This document shows, in pieces, positions 1 to 7,107 of a stretch of 40,171 nucleotides of DNA. Source of the DNA: CAZQCV01 sp964591665. Its GTDB lineage: Bacteria; Patescibacteriota; Minisyncoccia; Phycocordibacterales; UBA9973. The stretch lies in contig CAZQCV010000004.1 in the NCBI GenBank assembly GCA_964591665.1, positions 1 through 40,171 on the forward strand. Direction: 5' to 3'. The notes under the pieces were generated by a model that had not been told where the DNA came from, ran no database searches, and was given only the letters and a program-made list of their open reading frames with translations. Position numbers and translations under genes: made by a program. Each line of letters begins with the position of its first letter. The stretch's first letter is position 1.

Positions 1-54
1 GTAGAACACGTCCTTGCCAAGGATGAGACGGGAGTTCGATTCTCCCTACCCGCA
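1..54 (+). tRNA. tRNA-Gly(GCC), 3' portion
   Basis: The window opens inside a tRNA. The anticodon stem pairs 9-13 with 21-25 around a 7-nt loop (14-20) whose middle bases 16-18 are GCC, so it decodes glycine GGC/GGU. The T arm follows (stem 30-34 with 42-46, TTCGATT loop), then the acceptor 3' strand 47-53 and an A at the discriminator position 54. The next bases are CAC, so the 3' CCA is not encoded and must be added by an enzyme; a CCA-adding enzyme gene lies about 290 bp downstream on the same strand. The 5' acceptor strand and most of the D arm are outside the window. Confidence 0.93.
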
Positions 55-67
55 CACAATAATCACT

Positions 68-358
68 ATGAAAAAACTATATCGAAACAAGGCTAACGCA
101 ATGCTCTCTGGTGTGTTTAGTGGTATCGGTGAATACGCAGACATAGATCCAACTATACTACGTCTTTGTTATGTATTTTTCACTATATTTACAGGTTGTT
201 TTGCAGGTGTCATCGCCTACATAATTGCAGCTATCATTATGCCAACAAAGCTTGCTGATGCATCAACAAAAGATTCTACCTCTCAAGCAACGAACGTACA
301 CGATGCTGAAATTGTAAGTGAAACTCCTACAGATGCTCAAAATGAAAACACTAAATAA
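68..358 (+). CDS. PspC-domain small membrane protein
   Basis: A 96-aa protein that is almost entirely a PspC domain (about residues 1-58). It has the family's pattern: a short basic start, the segment LSGVFSGIGEYADIDPTILR, then a hydrophobic hairpin of about 30 residues (YVFFTIFTGCFAGVIAYII) ending in IMP. In phage-shock systems PspC is an inner-membrane sensor/regulator; in CPR genomes such stand-alone copies have no assigned role. The last 35 residues are polar and Thr/Ser-rich. The ATG at 68 is preferred over an in-frame ATG at 14, which lies inside the tRNA. The gene begins 13 nt after the tRNA without an obvious promoter and overlaps the cca gene by 17 nt, suggesting co-transcription of tRNA, pspC and cca. 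Confidence 0.88.
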   Translation: MKKLYRNKANAMLSGVFSGIGEYADIDPTILRLCYVFFTIFTGCFAGVIAYIIAAIIMPTKLADASTKDSTSQATNVHDAEIVSETPTDAQNENTK

Positions 359-1841
359 GTCTCTTGTACCTTCGCGAATTCTGGAAACACTTGCCGTACT
401 TCATGATCATGGATTTGAAGCATATCTAGTGGGGGGATGTGTGCGAGATCTGTTACTTGGCCGTGAACCAAAAGATTGGGACATAACCACTCCGGCACTA
501 CCAGAAGAGATTGTCAAACTCTACCCTAAAACAGTATACGAAAACGAGTTTGGTACGGTCATGGTTGTCCATGAAGGAGAAGAGGATGAAAAACTAAAAA
601 CTGTTGAAATAACACCGTATCGAACAGAAAGTACCTACAGCGATAACCGTCGTCCAGATGATGTGTCCTTTAGTAATGATATTCACCTTGATTTACAAAG
701 ACGGGATTTTACTATAAACGCTTTTGCGTATGATCCGTTCAAAGAGACATTCATTGATGACTATAAAGGACAAGAAGATCTACAAAATAAAATTATACGG
801 ACAGTTGGTGATCCTATAGGACGTTTTTCAGAGGATGCGCTTCGAATGCTCCGAGCATTAAGGTTATCAGTAGAGCTTGGTTGCACACTTTCACATGAAA
901 CACTTGAGGGAGTTATCCACAGTCGTGAACTTTTGAAAAATATTTCTTGGGAACGAAAGCGAGATGAATTTACTAAAATCATTATGTCTCCGGATCCAGT
1001 TTTAGGAGTTGGACTTTTAAAACAATTAGGACTGTTGCCATTTATCGTTCCCGAGCTTGAAGAAGGAATCGGATGTGAACAAAAAGGCGAGCACATATAT
1101 GATGTTTTCGAACATCTACTCCATGCGCTCGGCCATGCTGCAGAAAAAAATTGGCCACTTCACATACGACTTGCAGCACTGTTTCATGATATTGGTAAGC
1201 CACGCACACGACGCTGGGATGGAACTAAAGCAGGTGGAAAAGGGAAATATACATTTTATGGACATGAAGTCGTAGGAGCAAAGATGACAGAAAAGATCCT
1301 TGAGCGTCTTAGGTACCCGAAAGACGTTTCACAGATCATTGTGAAACTAGTCCGTTTTCATATGTTCTTCTCGGACACAGAAACGATTACTTTATCTGCG
1401 GTACGACGGACGATTCAAAACATAGGTAAAGACAACATCTGGGACCTTATGCAGATACGCGAATGCGACCGCGTCGGTATGAAGAAAAAAGAAGCTCCAT
1501 ATAGACTCCGCAAATATCATGCCATGATCGAAGAGGCACTTCGTGATCCTATAAGTGTTTCACAGCTTAAAATAGATGGAACGTATATGATAGAAACGTT
1601 ACACATGAAACCAGGACCGCGCATGGGATGGATGTTACACGCGCTACTCGAAGAAGTACTCGAAAAACCAGAACTAAATACTGTTGAGTATTTGAGTGCT
1701 CGTGTCCTTGAGCTTGAAACACTGTCCGATAGAGAATTGAGGGAGAAAGGGGAAGAAGGTAAAGAAAAAAAGGAATCGGTAAACGAAAATGAAATAACAA
1801 AACTCCGTGTGAAACACGGAGTTAACAAGAAAGTCGTTTAG
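342..1841 (+). CDS. cca: CCA-adding enzyme / poly(A) polymerase family nucleotidyltransferase with HD domain
   Basis: Adds the 3'-terminal CCA to tRNAs from CTP and ATP, or belongs to the sister poly(A) polymerase group. The class II nucleotidyltransferase signature GGCVRDLLLGREPKDWDITT is at residues 31-50, with metal-binding D45 and D47; RRDFTINAFAYDP follows as the next conserved block. An HD domain is visible around HDIGKP (H282, D283), giving 499 aa overall. Starts GTG 318 and ATG 333 are in frame, but ATG 342 gives the shortest overlap with the upstream PspC gene. The C-terminal about 35 residues are a charged tail encoded by purine-rich DNA and by a perfect hairpin at 1801-1823, and are probably not part of the enzyme fold. 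The tRNA at 1-54 lacks an encoded CCA, consistent with a need for this enzyme. Confidence 0.9.
   Translation: MKTLNKSLVPSRILETLAVLHDHGFEAYLVGGCVRDLLLGREPKDWDITTPALPEEIVKLYPKTVYENEFGTVMVVHEGEEDEKLKTVEITPYRTESTYSDNRRPDDVSFSNDIHLDLQRRDFTINAFAYDPFKETFIDDYKGQEDLQNKIIRTVGDPIGRFSEDALRMLRALRLSVELGCTLSHETLEGVIHSRELLKNISWERKRDEFTKIIMSPDPVLGVGLLKQLGLLPFIVPELEEGIGCEQKGEHIYDVFEHLLHALGHAAEKNWPLHIRLAALFHDIGKPRTRRWDGTKAGGKGKYTFYGHEVVGAKMTEKILERLRYPKDVSQIIVKLVRFHMFFSDTETITLSAVRRTIQNIGKDNIWDLMQIRECDRVGMKKKEAPYRLRKYHAMIEEALRDPISVSQLKIDGTYMIETLHMKPGPRMGWMLHALLEEVLEKPELNTVEYLSARVLELETLSDRELREKGEEGKEKKESVNENEITKLRVKHGVNKKVV
1801..1823. repeat. Perfect 10-bp inverted repeat inside the cca 3' end
   Basis: AACTCCGTGT, a 3-nt loop, then ACACGGAGTT. 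It looks like a terminator stem but is translated as part of the CCA enzyme tail and has no T tract on the plus strand. Both other frames hit stops just before it (TAA at 1780-1782, TGA at 1790-1792). Confidence 0.75.
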
Positions 1842-1862
1842 TGATTTAAAAATACAACAGAA

Positions 1863-1891
1863 TTGAAGATTGCATCAAAAAATCGTATACT
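1863..1891 (+). promoter_or_regulatory. Promoter of the Gmad2 gene
   Basis: TTGAAG at 1863-1868, a 17-nt spacer, and TATACT at 1886-1891. The predicted start near 1898 leaves a leader of about 28 nt before ATG 1926 with no Shine-Dalgarno sequence. Confidence 0.65.
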
Positions 1892-1925
1892 GTACCTATA
1901 GACATTAAGTAGAATTCAAGACATT

Positions 1926-2429
1926 ATGAAACATCTAAAAACTATCGCAATCTTTATTATTGCTGCACTTATTATCGCAGGAGGTATTTGGTACATTTTA
2001 GGATATACAGGATCGCAAAAAAGTCAGACACAAGGAACTGATATCGTTGAACATTATAACAGTGTACCCCAAACAGCATGTGGGCTCACTGTTATAGAAC
2101 CACTACCAAGTACAAAGGTTTCATTTCCGCTGAGTGTAAGTGGAATAGTAAATAACACTAAAGCAAAAGAACTCGGCTGTAGTTGGGGAGTGTTCGAAGC
2201 AGTTGCGGGAGTCATTCAAGTAAAAGATGAAAATGGTAAAGTAATTAGTAGCGACACACCGTTCACGACAAATAATCAAAACTGGATGACTGATCCATCA
2301 TCTGTATATACCGGAACGATCACACTCGAAGAAGACTATAAGGGAAAAGCAACGATACATTTTACCGAGGACAACAGTTCAGGTTCTGATAATCCAGACA
2401 CACTCGATATTCCTATCATCATTAAATAA
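1926..2429 (+). CDS. Membrane-anchored Gmad2-type immunoglobulin-like protein
   Basis: A 167-aa protein with one N-terminal membrane segment (about residues 6-26, IAIFIIAALIIAGGIWYIL) and an extracytoplasmic beta-rich domain. The block IEPLPSTKVSFPLSVSGIVN (about 57-76) followed by a WGVFEA segment matches the Gmad2 (spore-germination associated, Ig-like) pattern commonly seen in Parcubacteria. Its role there is unknown; in Firmicutes the domain accompanies GerM. Two cysteines (in ACGL and LGCSW) could form a disulfide. It has its own promoter and ends at a bidirectional terminator facing the convergent small membrane protein genes. Confidence 0.72.
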   Translation: MKHLKTIAIFIIAALIIAGGIWYILGYTGSQKSQTQGTDIVEHYNSVPQTACGLTVIEPLPSTKVSFPLSVSGIVNNTKAKELGCSWGVFEAVAGVIQVKDENGKVISSDTPFTTNNQNWMTDPSSVYTGTITLEEDYKGKATIHFTEDNSSGSDNPDTLDIPIIIK

Positions 2430-2436
2430 GTATAAT

Positions 2437-2468
2437 AAAAACCACTCATTGATGAGTGGTTTTTATTT
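2437..2468. terminator. Bidirectional intrinsic terminator
   Basis: ACCACTCA-TTGA-TGAGTGGT stem (2441-2460) flanked by an A run on the left and a T-rich run on the right, between convergent genes. Works for the Gmad2 gene on plus and the YtxH-like gene on minus. Confidence 0.9.
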
Positions 2469-2478
2469 GGAAGAAGTA

Positions 2479-2844
2479 TTATTTCTTTTTCGCTTTTGTT
2501 TTTACCTTTGGAGCAAATTCTGCTTTGATACCTTTCCAGTGACTTTTCATTTCCTTTGTAAATTGTGCGATTTCTTCTGGAGTAGTTGTTTTGAGTTTTG
2601 CATATTTTGCTGAGACTGCATCAACAATAGCATGATACGCTTCTTCGTTAACATCTTTCAATTTTTCAATTTTTTCAAGGACATCACCTTTTGCTTTTAC
2701 TGCCCAACTTTTCACTTTCTTTCGATTCTTTGCACCATCTTTCCCGTAAAGAAAGTATGCTCCTGCAACACCTGCAACTGCAAGCGCTGCGAGACCTGTT
2801 CCTACTGCAACTTTAGTACCAGTAGACATTTTTTTCTTTTCCAT
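2479..2844 (-). CDS. YtxH-like small membrane protein with basic C-terminus
   Basis: A 121-aa protein. A single hydrophobic segment near residues 9-32 (VAVGTGLAALAVAGVAGAYF) is followed by a lysine-rich, helix-forming cytoplasmic-type tail ending in KTKAKKK. The layout resembles YtxH-like proteins, an uncharacterised group of small Gly/Ala-rich membrane proteins with charged helical tails. The start at 2844 is chosen over the in-frame ATG at 2880 because that one lies within the upstream gene. The stop of the upstream gene (2858) is only 13 nt away, so the two form an operon. No function can be assigned. Confidence 0.7.
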   Translation of the reverse strand: MEKKKMSTGTKVAVGTGLAALAVAGVAGAYFLYGKDGAKNRKKVKSWAVKAKGDVLEKIEKLKDVNEEAYHAIVDAVSAKYAKLKTTTPEEIAQFTKEMKSHWKGIKAEFAPKVKTKAKKK

Positions 2845-2857
2845 AATATATAAATTA

Positions 2858-3139
2858 TTATTTAGTAATATCTTTTGCAACTCGTTTCGAACGACGAGTG
2901 CTTGTATCTTTCGTTCCTACAAACATTTTTACAAGTGGATGAGACCGTACGCCTTCTCGTAGATCTGATGAAAGATCAACATATTCATGAGCTTCTGTTT
3001 CTATCATATGTGCCAATCTAGCGAAAATTCGAACTAGTTTGATTGCATAGTAGAGTAGAATGCCGATAAAGATTGTAAGTACAACCACTGAAACACTTGT
3101 AATAATAAAAAAAATATTTGTTTGCAAGACCTCAGTCAT
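2858..3139 (-). CDS. Small single-pass membrane protein, unknown function
   Basis: 93 aa from ATG 3139. A strong hydrophobic segment at about residues 8-33 (IFFIITSVSVVVLTIFIGIL) is followed by an amphipathic stretch (IKLVRIFARLAHMIETEAHEY) and a basic tail. I do not recognise a family with confidence; the arrangement recalls short DUF948-like proteins. The in-frame ATG at 3175 lies upstream of the -10 box, so the start is set at 3139, directly after it. First gene of a two-gene operon with the YtxH-like gene. Confidence 0.7.
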   Translation of the reverse strand: MTEVLQTNIFFIITSVSVVVLTIFIGILLYYAIKLVRIFARLAHMIETEAHEYVDLSSDLREGVRSHPLVKMFVGTKDTSTRRSKRVAKDITK

Positions 3140-3145
3140 ACGTGT

Positions 3146-3175
3146 AGTATACCACGCATCGAAAAAAATGGGCAA
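3146..3175 (-). promoter_or_regulatory. Leaderless promoter of the 2858-3139 gene
   Basis: On the minus strand TTGCCC (3170-3175), 18 nt, TATACT (3146-3151), then 6 nt to ATG 3139. The expected transcription start falls at or within 1-2 nt of the start codon. Confidence 0.7.
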
Positions 3176-3177
3176 AT

Positions 3178-3215
3178 AAAAAAGACGCTACTGCTCAGGG
3201 TTTTTCGTAGCGTCT
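3178..3215 (-). terminator. Intrinsic terminator of the 3233-3718 gene
   Basis: AGACGCTAC pairs with GTAGCGTCT (3183-3191 with 3207-3215), followed on the minus strand by a T6 run. It directly abuts the -35 region of the next gene. Confidence 0.88.
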
Positions 3216-3232
3216 CTAGGTTTTACTTATTT

Positions 3233-3718
3233 TTAGTTTTGCATTGCTGCACTTCGTAAAGGAAGACAAATTCTTCCTTGGTTCGCTTCAAGAATTCGTA
3301 GCCATTTTATACTTTTTGATGTTTTACATTGAGTAAACATAACATCAATGCAAGATTGAAACATACTCTCACCAAAAAAGATGTTAGCATCTTCAAGCAT
3401 CAACGATTGATGAGTAAATGAAGCAGTCTGAAAATTTTGGAAAAATACGTTTTCTGGCTTATTTTTTGAGAGATACCATTGGATATCCTCATGCCAGGTG
3501 TAGAAAATCTCCACTAAATGACTGTATTCCTTAGGTAAATCTAAGTGTTGCATAATCGGAAAGATGATTGCCATAATATGACGATCGCATTGCTCAACAC
3601 CTTGAAAGTCTCGATGTGCCAAAAAGTATTCGTAACGACGTAAGATCTTTTCGAGTGTATTAAGACACTCGCCCCATGGAGGAAGTTTCTCTTTGGGGAA
3701 ATTTTTTACTTTGCCCAT
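3233..3718 (-). CDS. Hypothetical protein, 161 aa
   Basis: No family recognised. The protein is soluble-looking and helical, rich in aromatic residues, His and Met (for example HRDFQGVEQCDRHIMAIIFP), with four scattered cysteines in the second half or centre but no CxxC pair, and no signal peptide or membrane segment. It is a single-gene unit: a good promoter at 3759-3786 gives a leader of about 33 nt without a Shine-Dalgarno sequence, and a strong terminator follows at once. That self-contained arrangement supports it being a real gene. Confidence 0.7.
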   Translation of the reverse strand: MGKVKNFPKEKLPPWGECLNTLEKILRRYEYFLAHRDFQGVEQCDRHIMAIIFPIMQHLDLPKEYSHLVEIFYTWHEDIQWYLSKNKPENVFFQNFQTASFTHQSLMLEDANIFFGESMFQSCIDVMFTQCKTSKSIKWLRILEANQGRICLPLRSAAMQN

Positions 3719-3758
3719 TCGTAATGATTTATTTGGTTAGAAAATATTTGTTTAATCT

Positions 3759-3786
3759 ATTTTACTAGATTTTACTTTTTTGTCAA
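3759..3786 (-). promoter_or_regulatory. Promoter of the 3233-3718 gene
   Basis: Minus-strand TTGACA (3781-3786), 16-nt spacer, TAAAAT (3759-3764). The -35 is a consensus match. Confidence 0.75.
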
Positions 3787-3828
3787 TATACAACCTAGTC
3801 TGTTCAATTCTGTTTTATTGTACCTTTC

Positions 3829-4437
3829 CTACAAATCAATATCAAGCATCACTGGGCAATGATCGCTACCCATATAATCAGTAAGGTGTGTAACTTTTTT
3901 TACTTTTTTTTCTAGAACTTTTGATACAAAAAAATAATCAATACGCCAACCAGTGTTTCGAGCGCGTGCATTGCCGAAGTTACTCCACCACGTATAATAA
4001 CCACTGCCTTTAGTAAATAAACGAAATGTATCTACAAAACCTTTTTTTATAATTACATCGATTCCTTCTCGTTCTTCGTCTGTAAAACCATGCTCACCAA
4101 CATTAGCTTTTGGATTTGCAAGATCATCCTCTGTGTGTGCAACATTAAGATCACCACAAAAAATAACTGGTTTCTTTTTTTCTAGCTGTTTGCAATATTC
4201 GAGAAATGCAGGATCCCATTTTTTATGACGAAGTTGAAGTCGACTGAGGTCAGGTTTTGCATTCGGTGTATATACGTTCACAATATAAAACTTCTTCATT
4301 TCGAGCGCGATCACACGACCTTCATGATTTGGATCACCGTGCGAATCATCTTCGAGTTTGTACTTTTTTGCAAGCGGTGATGGAATATCATAGAGTACAG
4401 AAATAGGCATTTCTGTTGTATAGATGGCAACACCGCT
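3829..4437 (-). CDS. xthA: Exodeoxyribonuclease III / AP endonuclease, 5' end lost in gap
   Basis: C-terminal about 203 residues of an exonuclease III (EEP fold) that cuts DNA at abasic sites in base excision repair. Visible motifs in order: SGVAIYT at the gap edge, VNVYTPN, the metal/catalytic block FCGDLNVAH, the TWWSNFGNARARNTGWRIDY region (DNA binding and catalytic core), and the C-terminal GSDHCPV with the catalytic Asp-His pair. A typical member is about 255 aa, so roughly 70 N-terminal residues including the MKIxSWNVNG block are missing in the N gap. The apparent ATG at 4410 is internal, because the frame is open and conserved upstream of it. The stop is UAG/UAA-proximal to a short AT-rich intergenic region. 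Confidence 0.92.
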   Translation of the reverse strand, partial: SGVAIYTTEMPISVLYDIPSPLAKKYKLEDDSHGDPNHEGRVIALEMKKFYIVNVYTPNAKPDLSRLQLRHKKWDPAFLEYCKQLEKKKPVIFCGDLNVAHTEDDLANPKANVGEHGFTDEEREGIDVIIKKGFVDTFRLFTKGSGYYTWWSNFGNARARNTGWRIDYFFVSKVLEKKVKKVTHLTDYMGSDHCPVMLDIDL

Positions 4438-4537
4438 NNNNNNNNNNNNNNNNNNNNNNNNNNNNNNNNNNNNNNNNNNNNNNNNNNNNNNNNNNNNNNN
4501 NNNNNNNNNNNNNNNNNNNNNNNNNNNNNNNNNNNNN
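4438..4537. other. Assembly gap (100 N), true missing sequence
   Basis: The two flanks share no overlap, and two different genes (exonuclease III 5' end, methyltransferase 3' end) run into the gap. The length 100 is likely a placeholder. Confidence 0.95.
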
Positions 4538-4724
4538 TGTAACCTTGCTTCACGAGCTCAAAAGGGAAGTAGCCACGACCAGAACCGAGGTCGAGTACCA
4601 TAGAGCCTGGTGTAAGATGTTTAAAGAGTTCATCACCTTTCATTGAAAATGGAATTTTTGTCCAGAGATCTGAACCCGTTTTGTATGCTTGTTCAAAAAA
4701 ATTTTTTTGAGAATCGTAAGACAT
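4538..4724 (-). CDS. Class I SAM-dependent methyltransferase, N-terminal fragment
   Basis: First 62 residues of a Rossmann-fold methyltransferase; the remainder is in the N gap. The SAM-binding motif I is clear: MVLDLGSGRGYFPFEL (about residues 42-57), preceded by a segment LWTKIPFSMKGDELFKHL. The substrate cannot be judged from this part. The start ATG at 4724 sits 6 nt after a minus-strand TATACT (4731-4736), so the mRNA is predicted leaderless. It lies upstream of and in the same direction as the exonuclease III gene, possibly as one transcript. Confidence 0.82.
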
Positions 4725-4761
4725 ATGTCTAGTATATCATTTCGCACAGAAACACTAATGT

Positions 4762-4789
4762 TTGACATGATTTCTTAATGTGTTAATAT
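4762..4789 (+). promoter_or_regulatory. Promoter deciding the start of the 4806 gene
   Basis: TTGACA (4762-4767), 16 nt, TAATAT (4784-4789). The ATG at 4788 overlaps the -10 box and cannot be transcribed, so ATG 4806, about 10 nt after the expected transcription start, is used. It is divergent from the methyltransferase promoter at 4731-4736. Confidence 0.7.
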
Positions 4790-4805
4790 GAGAAAAAATT
4801 ACAGC

Positions 4806-5171
4806 ATGAATAAAATTTTAGCAACTCCAACAAATGGTAACGTAGGTATTACTATGAGCAATGAAAACAACTATTTAAAAATAGATTTCCACGAATTGCC
4901 AGATGCCGTTACCAAGATATGTATCATAGAAAACCCAAATGCAAATTTGGAAATGAGGACAATACGACCTTATAAAAAAAATGAAGTCATGAACGTAAAG
5001 ATAGATGAAAATACAAAAAAAGTTGCATTACTACTGTTATGTAACCTACTAAAAACTTCTGAGGATAAGCTTATAGAGATGAGACCATTGCCGCGAGTTT
5101 ATCTTAATGATATAGAGATTACAGAACAAAAAACACCAATTCTTTATGTAGAACCAGTAGAAATAAATTAA
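4806..5171 (+). CDS. Hypothetical protein, 121 aa
   Basis: No family recognised. The protein has no signal peptide or membrane segment; its composition suggests an alpha/beta soluble domain (alternating segments such as NYLKIDFHELP, KICIIENPNANLEM, KKVALLLLCNLLK). It ends with the beta-like TPILYVEPVEIN. It is a single-gene unit with a strong promoter upstream and two consecutive hairpins downstream, which supports a real gene. Nothing in the neighbours hints at its job. Confidence 0.7.
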   Translation: MNKILATPTNGNVGITMSNENNYLKIDFHELPDAVTKICIIENPNANLEMRTIRPYKKNEVMNVKIDENTKKVALLLLCNLLKTSEDKLIEMRPLPRVYLNDIEITEQKTPILYVEPVEIN

Positions 5172-5173
5172 AT

Positions 5174-5237
5174 GTTCTTTTATAGAACAAGCAGACACAC
5201 GAGACGTCTTGCAATAACATGCAGAACGTCTTTTTTA
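5174..5237 (+). terminator. Tandem hairpins ending in T-run terminator
   Basis: First hairpin TGTTCT/AGAACA (about 5174-5190), then AGACGT (5202-5207) with ACGTCT (5226-5231) enclosing TGCA/TGCA, followed by TTTTTTATTT. Serves the 4806 gene; the xer gene stop lies inside the T run on the other strand. Confidence 0.8.
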
Positions 5238-6149
5238 TTTACTATGAAACTTTTTGTGTATGTCGCGAAGTTGTTTGTCAGTGACATGTGTATACACCTG
5301 TGTCGTCGCAATATTCGCATGACCAAGCATCATCTGCACGGAGCGAATGTCTGCACCGTTCGAAAGCAGGTCAGTCGCAAATGAGTGACGAAGCACGTGT
5401 GGTGTTACTTTACGTGAAATACCGGCTTTGATCGCATAGTGTTTCACGATACGTTCTATAGATCGAGGAGTTAATCGTACCGCATCATCTTTTTTATTTC
5501 TTGAAAGTTGTATAAACATGGGCTCCTCCATATCAGCGCGTTTATTGAGATATAAACGAATCGCATCTTTCGCTGAATCAGAAAGAAATACGACACGAAT
5601 TTTTTCACCTTTTCCACGAATAGAGAATTCGTCTTTGGAGAGATCGAGATCGCGGTTAAGTGAACACAATTCGGAGAGACGAAGTCCTGTTGAGAAAAAA
5701 AGTTCAAGCAATGCCTTGTCACGAAGTCCAAGAAGCGTTGTGCCATCTGGAGCATGTATAAGCCGTTTGAGTTCATCTGTCGAAATGAGATCTAGATGAC
5801 GTCCGCCAACTTTTGCAAGTTCTATACGTTCAGGGGACAGAGATGTAACACCTCGTTTCATGAGATACTTGAGAAATCGTCGCAACGCTATCAAATGATA
5901 GTTCTGAGTATTCTTTTTCATGGTTGCCCGTGTCTGACCTTTTACATGTACACCGGGTGCACGGTTGAGGGTGAGACGGAACTCTCTAATAGTATCATCG
6001 GTTATATCTTTCGGTTCTGTAATCTGTGCATGTGTAAAAAACCTTTCAATATATCGCTCATAATTCGCGACTGTTTTGAGACTTGCTCCGCGCTCTATTT
6101 CCATATATTCGAGAAATTCTCGTTTGAGAACCTGTATCGCCGTTGCCAT
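5235..6149 (-). CDS. xerD: Tyrosine recombinase XerC/XerD family
   Basis: A 304-aa site-specific recombinase that resolves chromosome dimers at dif-type sites. An N-terminal SAM-like core-binding domain (about residues 1-95) is followed by the catalytic domain with all expected residues: Arg in STGLRLSEL, Lys in RGKGEKIR, HVLRH (H251, R254), LGH (H277), and the nucleophile tyrosine in TTQVYTHV (Y286). The start at 6149 is preferred: the in-frame ATG at 6170 lies upstream of the minus-strand -10 box TATACT at 6159-6164, which sits 9 nt from ATG 6149. Only one Xer is seen here; a single-recombinase (XerH/XerS-like) system is possible. No dif site was recognised nearby. Confidence 0.92.
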   Translation of the reverse strand: MATAIQVLKREFLEYMEIERGASLKTVANYERYIERFFTHAQITEPKDITDDTIREFRLTLNRAPGVHVKGQTRATMKKNTQNYHLIALRRFLKYLMKRGVTSLSPERIELAKVGGRHLDLISTDELKRLIHAPDGTTLLGLRDKALLELFFSTGLRLSELCSLNRDLDLSKDEFSIRGKGEKIRVVFLSDSAKDAIRLYLNKRADMEEPMFIQLSRNKKDDAVRLTPRSIERIVKHYAIKAGISRKVTPHVLRHSFATDLLSNGADIRSVQMMLGHANIATTQVYTHVTDKQLRDIHKKFHSK

Positions 6150-6158
6150 ATACCTGTA

Positions 6159-6219
6159 AGTATACCTCATTTCTAATGTCGTAAAATAGTTTGACAGTTT
6201 AAATAACGAATCGTATTAT
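6159..6219. promoter_or_regulatory. Divergent promoter region between xer and the 6238 gene
   Basis: Minus strand: TATACT at 6159-6164 for xer. Plus strand: consensus TTGACA (6191-6196), 17 nt, TATTAT (6214-6219) for the 6238 gene, giving a leader of about 12 nt. Confidence 0.75.
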
Positions 6220-6237
6220 GAAGAAAAACATATATAC

Positions 6238-6987
6238 ATGGTCGCATTCTCGATTGATCCAGAATTCACAGTCATCATAGACCAACTTCTGGGATTTGAA
6301 AAAAGAAAAATTGTCGTATTTTTCCCTTTTATACCAAAAGAAAGAAGAATAAAGCCAGTAAAAAGTCTGTCGCTTGTAGCTGGTGTTGAGCATAAATGCA
6401 TAAAAGTTTCTTTCTCTATAGATGAAGATAATTTTCTTCCAATCGGTATAAAAACAGAGATAACAACTATAGTGAACCAAAGGGCATACGCAGTAGAGTA
6501 TGTCAGAATAGCAGAAATTGTTGAACTCAACACGTTCGGCAAAAATATTTTAACAAAATACACGGTGAGTGCCATGTACAGATTGGCAAATATGGCAATG
6601 AGTATTTTCGCACTCAAAAGAAGACTTCCGTTCATTGGGAAATATGATAATGATAGTTTGTTTATTTGTAAAAATTTCCAAAATTATAATAAACATGTTT
6701 GGACAGCGCCACTTCGTCGTGAAACAGACAAAATTAATATTATAAATTTGGGACATTTTTTAGAAACAGGAGAAACACTCTACGATGAAGATTTCTTGGA
6801 AGATTATATTCAACAAAAAAAGGGTTCCTTTTACACTTTGGAGAAACTTCAAGCTGATGCAAAAAAATCCAAACAAGTGAAAAGTGAGATCCTTGTAGTC
6901 GATAAAAAGACAGAAGGAAAACAGAACAAGAAGTTTTCCAAAAAGAAAAAAGAAGAGACGCATCGTCGCCATCATGGGAGACGTTAA
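6238..6987 (+). CDS. Hypothetical protein with strongly basic C-terminal tail, 249 aa
   Basis: No family recognised. The first 180 residues look like a soluble alpha/beta domain (FTVIIDQLLGFEKRKIVVFF at the start, LNTFGKNILTKYTVSAMYR in the middle). The last 45 residues are lysine/arginine/histidine-rich and end KKKKEETHRRHHGRR, a composition typical of nucleic-acid-binding tails. There is no membrane segment. It has its own consensus promoter, and a strong terminator separates it from rpsO. A role with RNA or ribosomes is only a guess based on the tail and the neighbour. Confidence 0.72.
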   Translation: MVAFSIDPEFTVIIDQLLGFEKRKIVVFFPFIPKERRIKPVKSLSLVAGVEHKCIKVSFSIDEDNFLPIGIKTEITTIVNQRAYAVEYVRIAEIVELNTFGKNILTKYTVSAMYRLANMAMSIFALKRRLPFIGKYDNDSLFICKNFQNYNKHVWTAPLRRETDKINIINLGHFLETGETLYDEDFLEDYIQQKKGSFYTLEKLQADAKKSKQVKSEILVVDKKTEGKQNKKFSKKKKEETHRRHHGRR

Positions 6988-6993
6988 ATACAC

Positions 6994-7031
6994 GCCAGTA
7001 GTAGTCTGAACAACTATTACTGGCATTTTTT
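6994..7031 (+). terminator. Intrinsic terminator
   Basis: GCCAGTAGTAGT pairs with ACTATTACTGGC (12 bp, one G-T) around CTGAACA, then a T6 run. Confidence 0.92.
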
Positions 7032-7038
7032 GAGGTAC

Positions 7039-7067
7039 TTGCGAAGATTTTATTTATATGTTAGAAT
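7039..7067 (+). promoter_or_regulatory. rpsO promoter
   Basis: TTGCGA (7039-7044), 17 nt, TAGAAT (7062-7067). The leader is about 34 nt and carries no Shine-Dalgarno sequence near the ATG at 7108. Confidence 0.65.
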
Positions 7068-7107
7068 ACTTTCATCCTTCGCAGGTTACTATTTATATAA
7101 AATCATT

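Noticed and set aside
14..67. An N-terminal extension of the PspC protein from ATG 14
   Set aside because: It would be translated from within the tRNA sequence; the domain starts cleanly at ATG 68.
4311..4724. A continuous ORF across the N gap joining the methyltransferase to the exonuclease region
   Set aside because: It reads through placeholder Ns and then a wrong frame of exonuclease III; the real frames are two separate genes.
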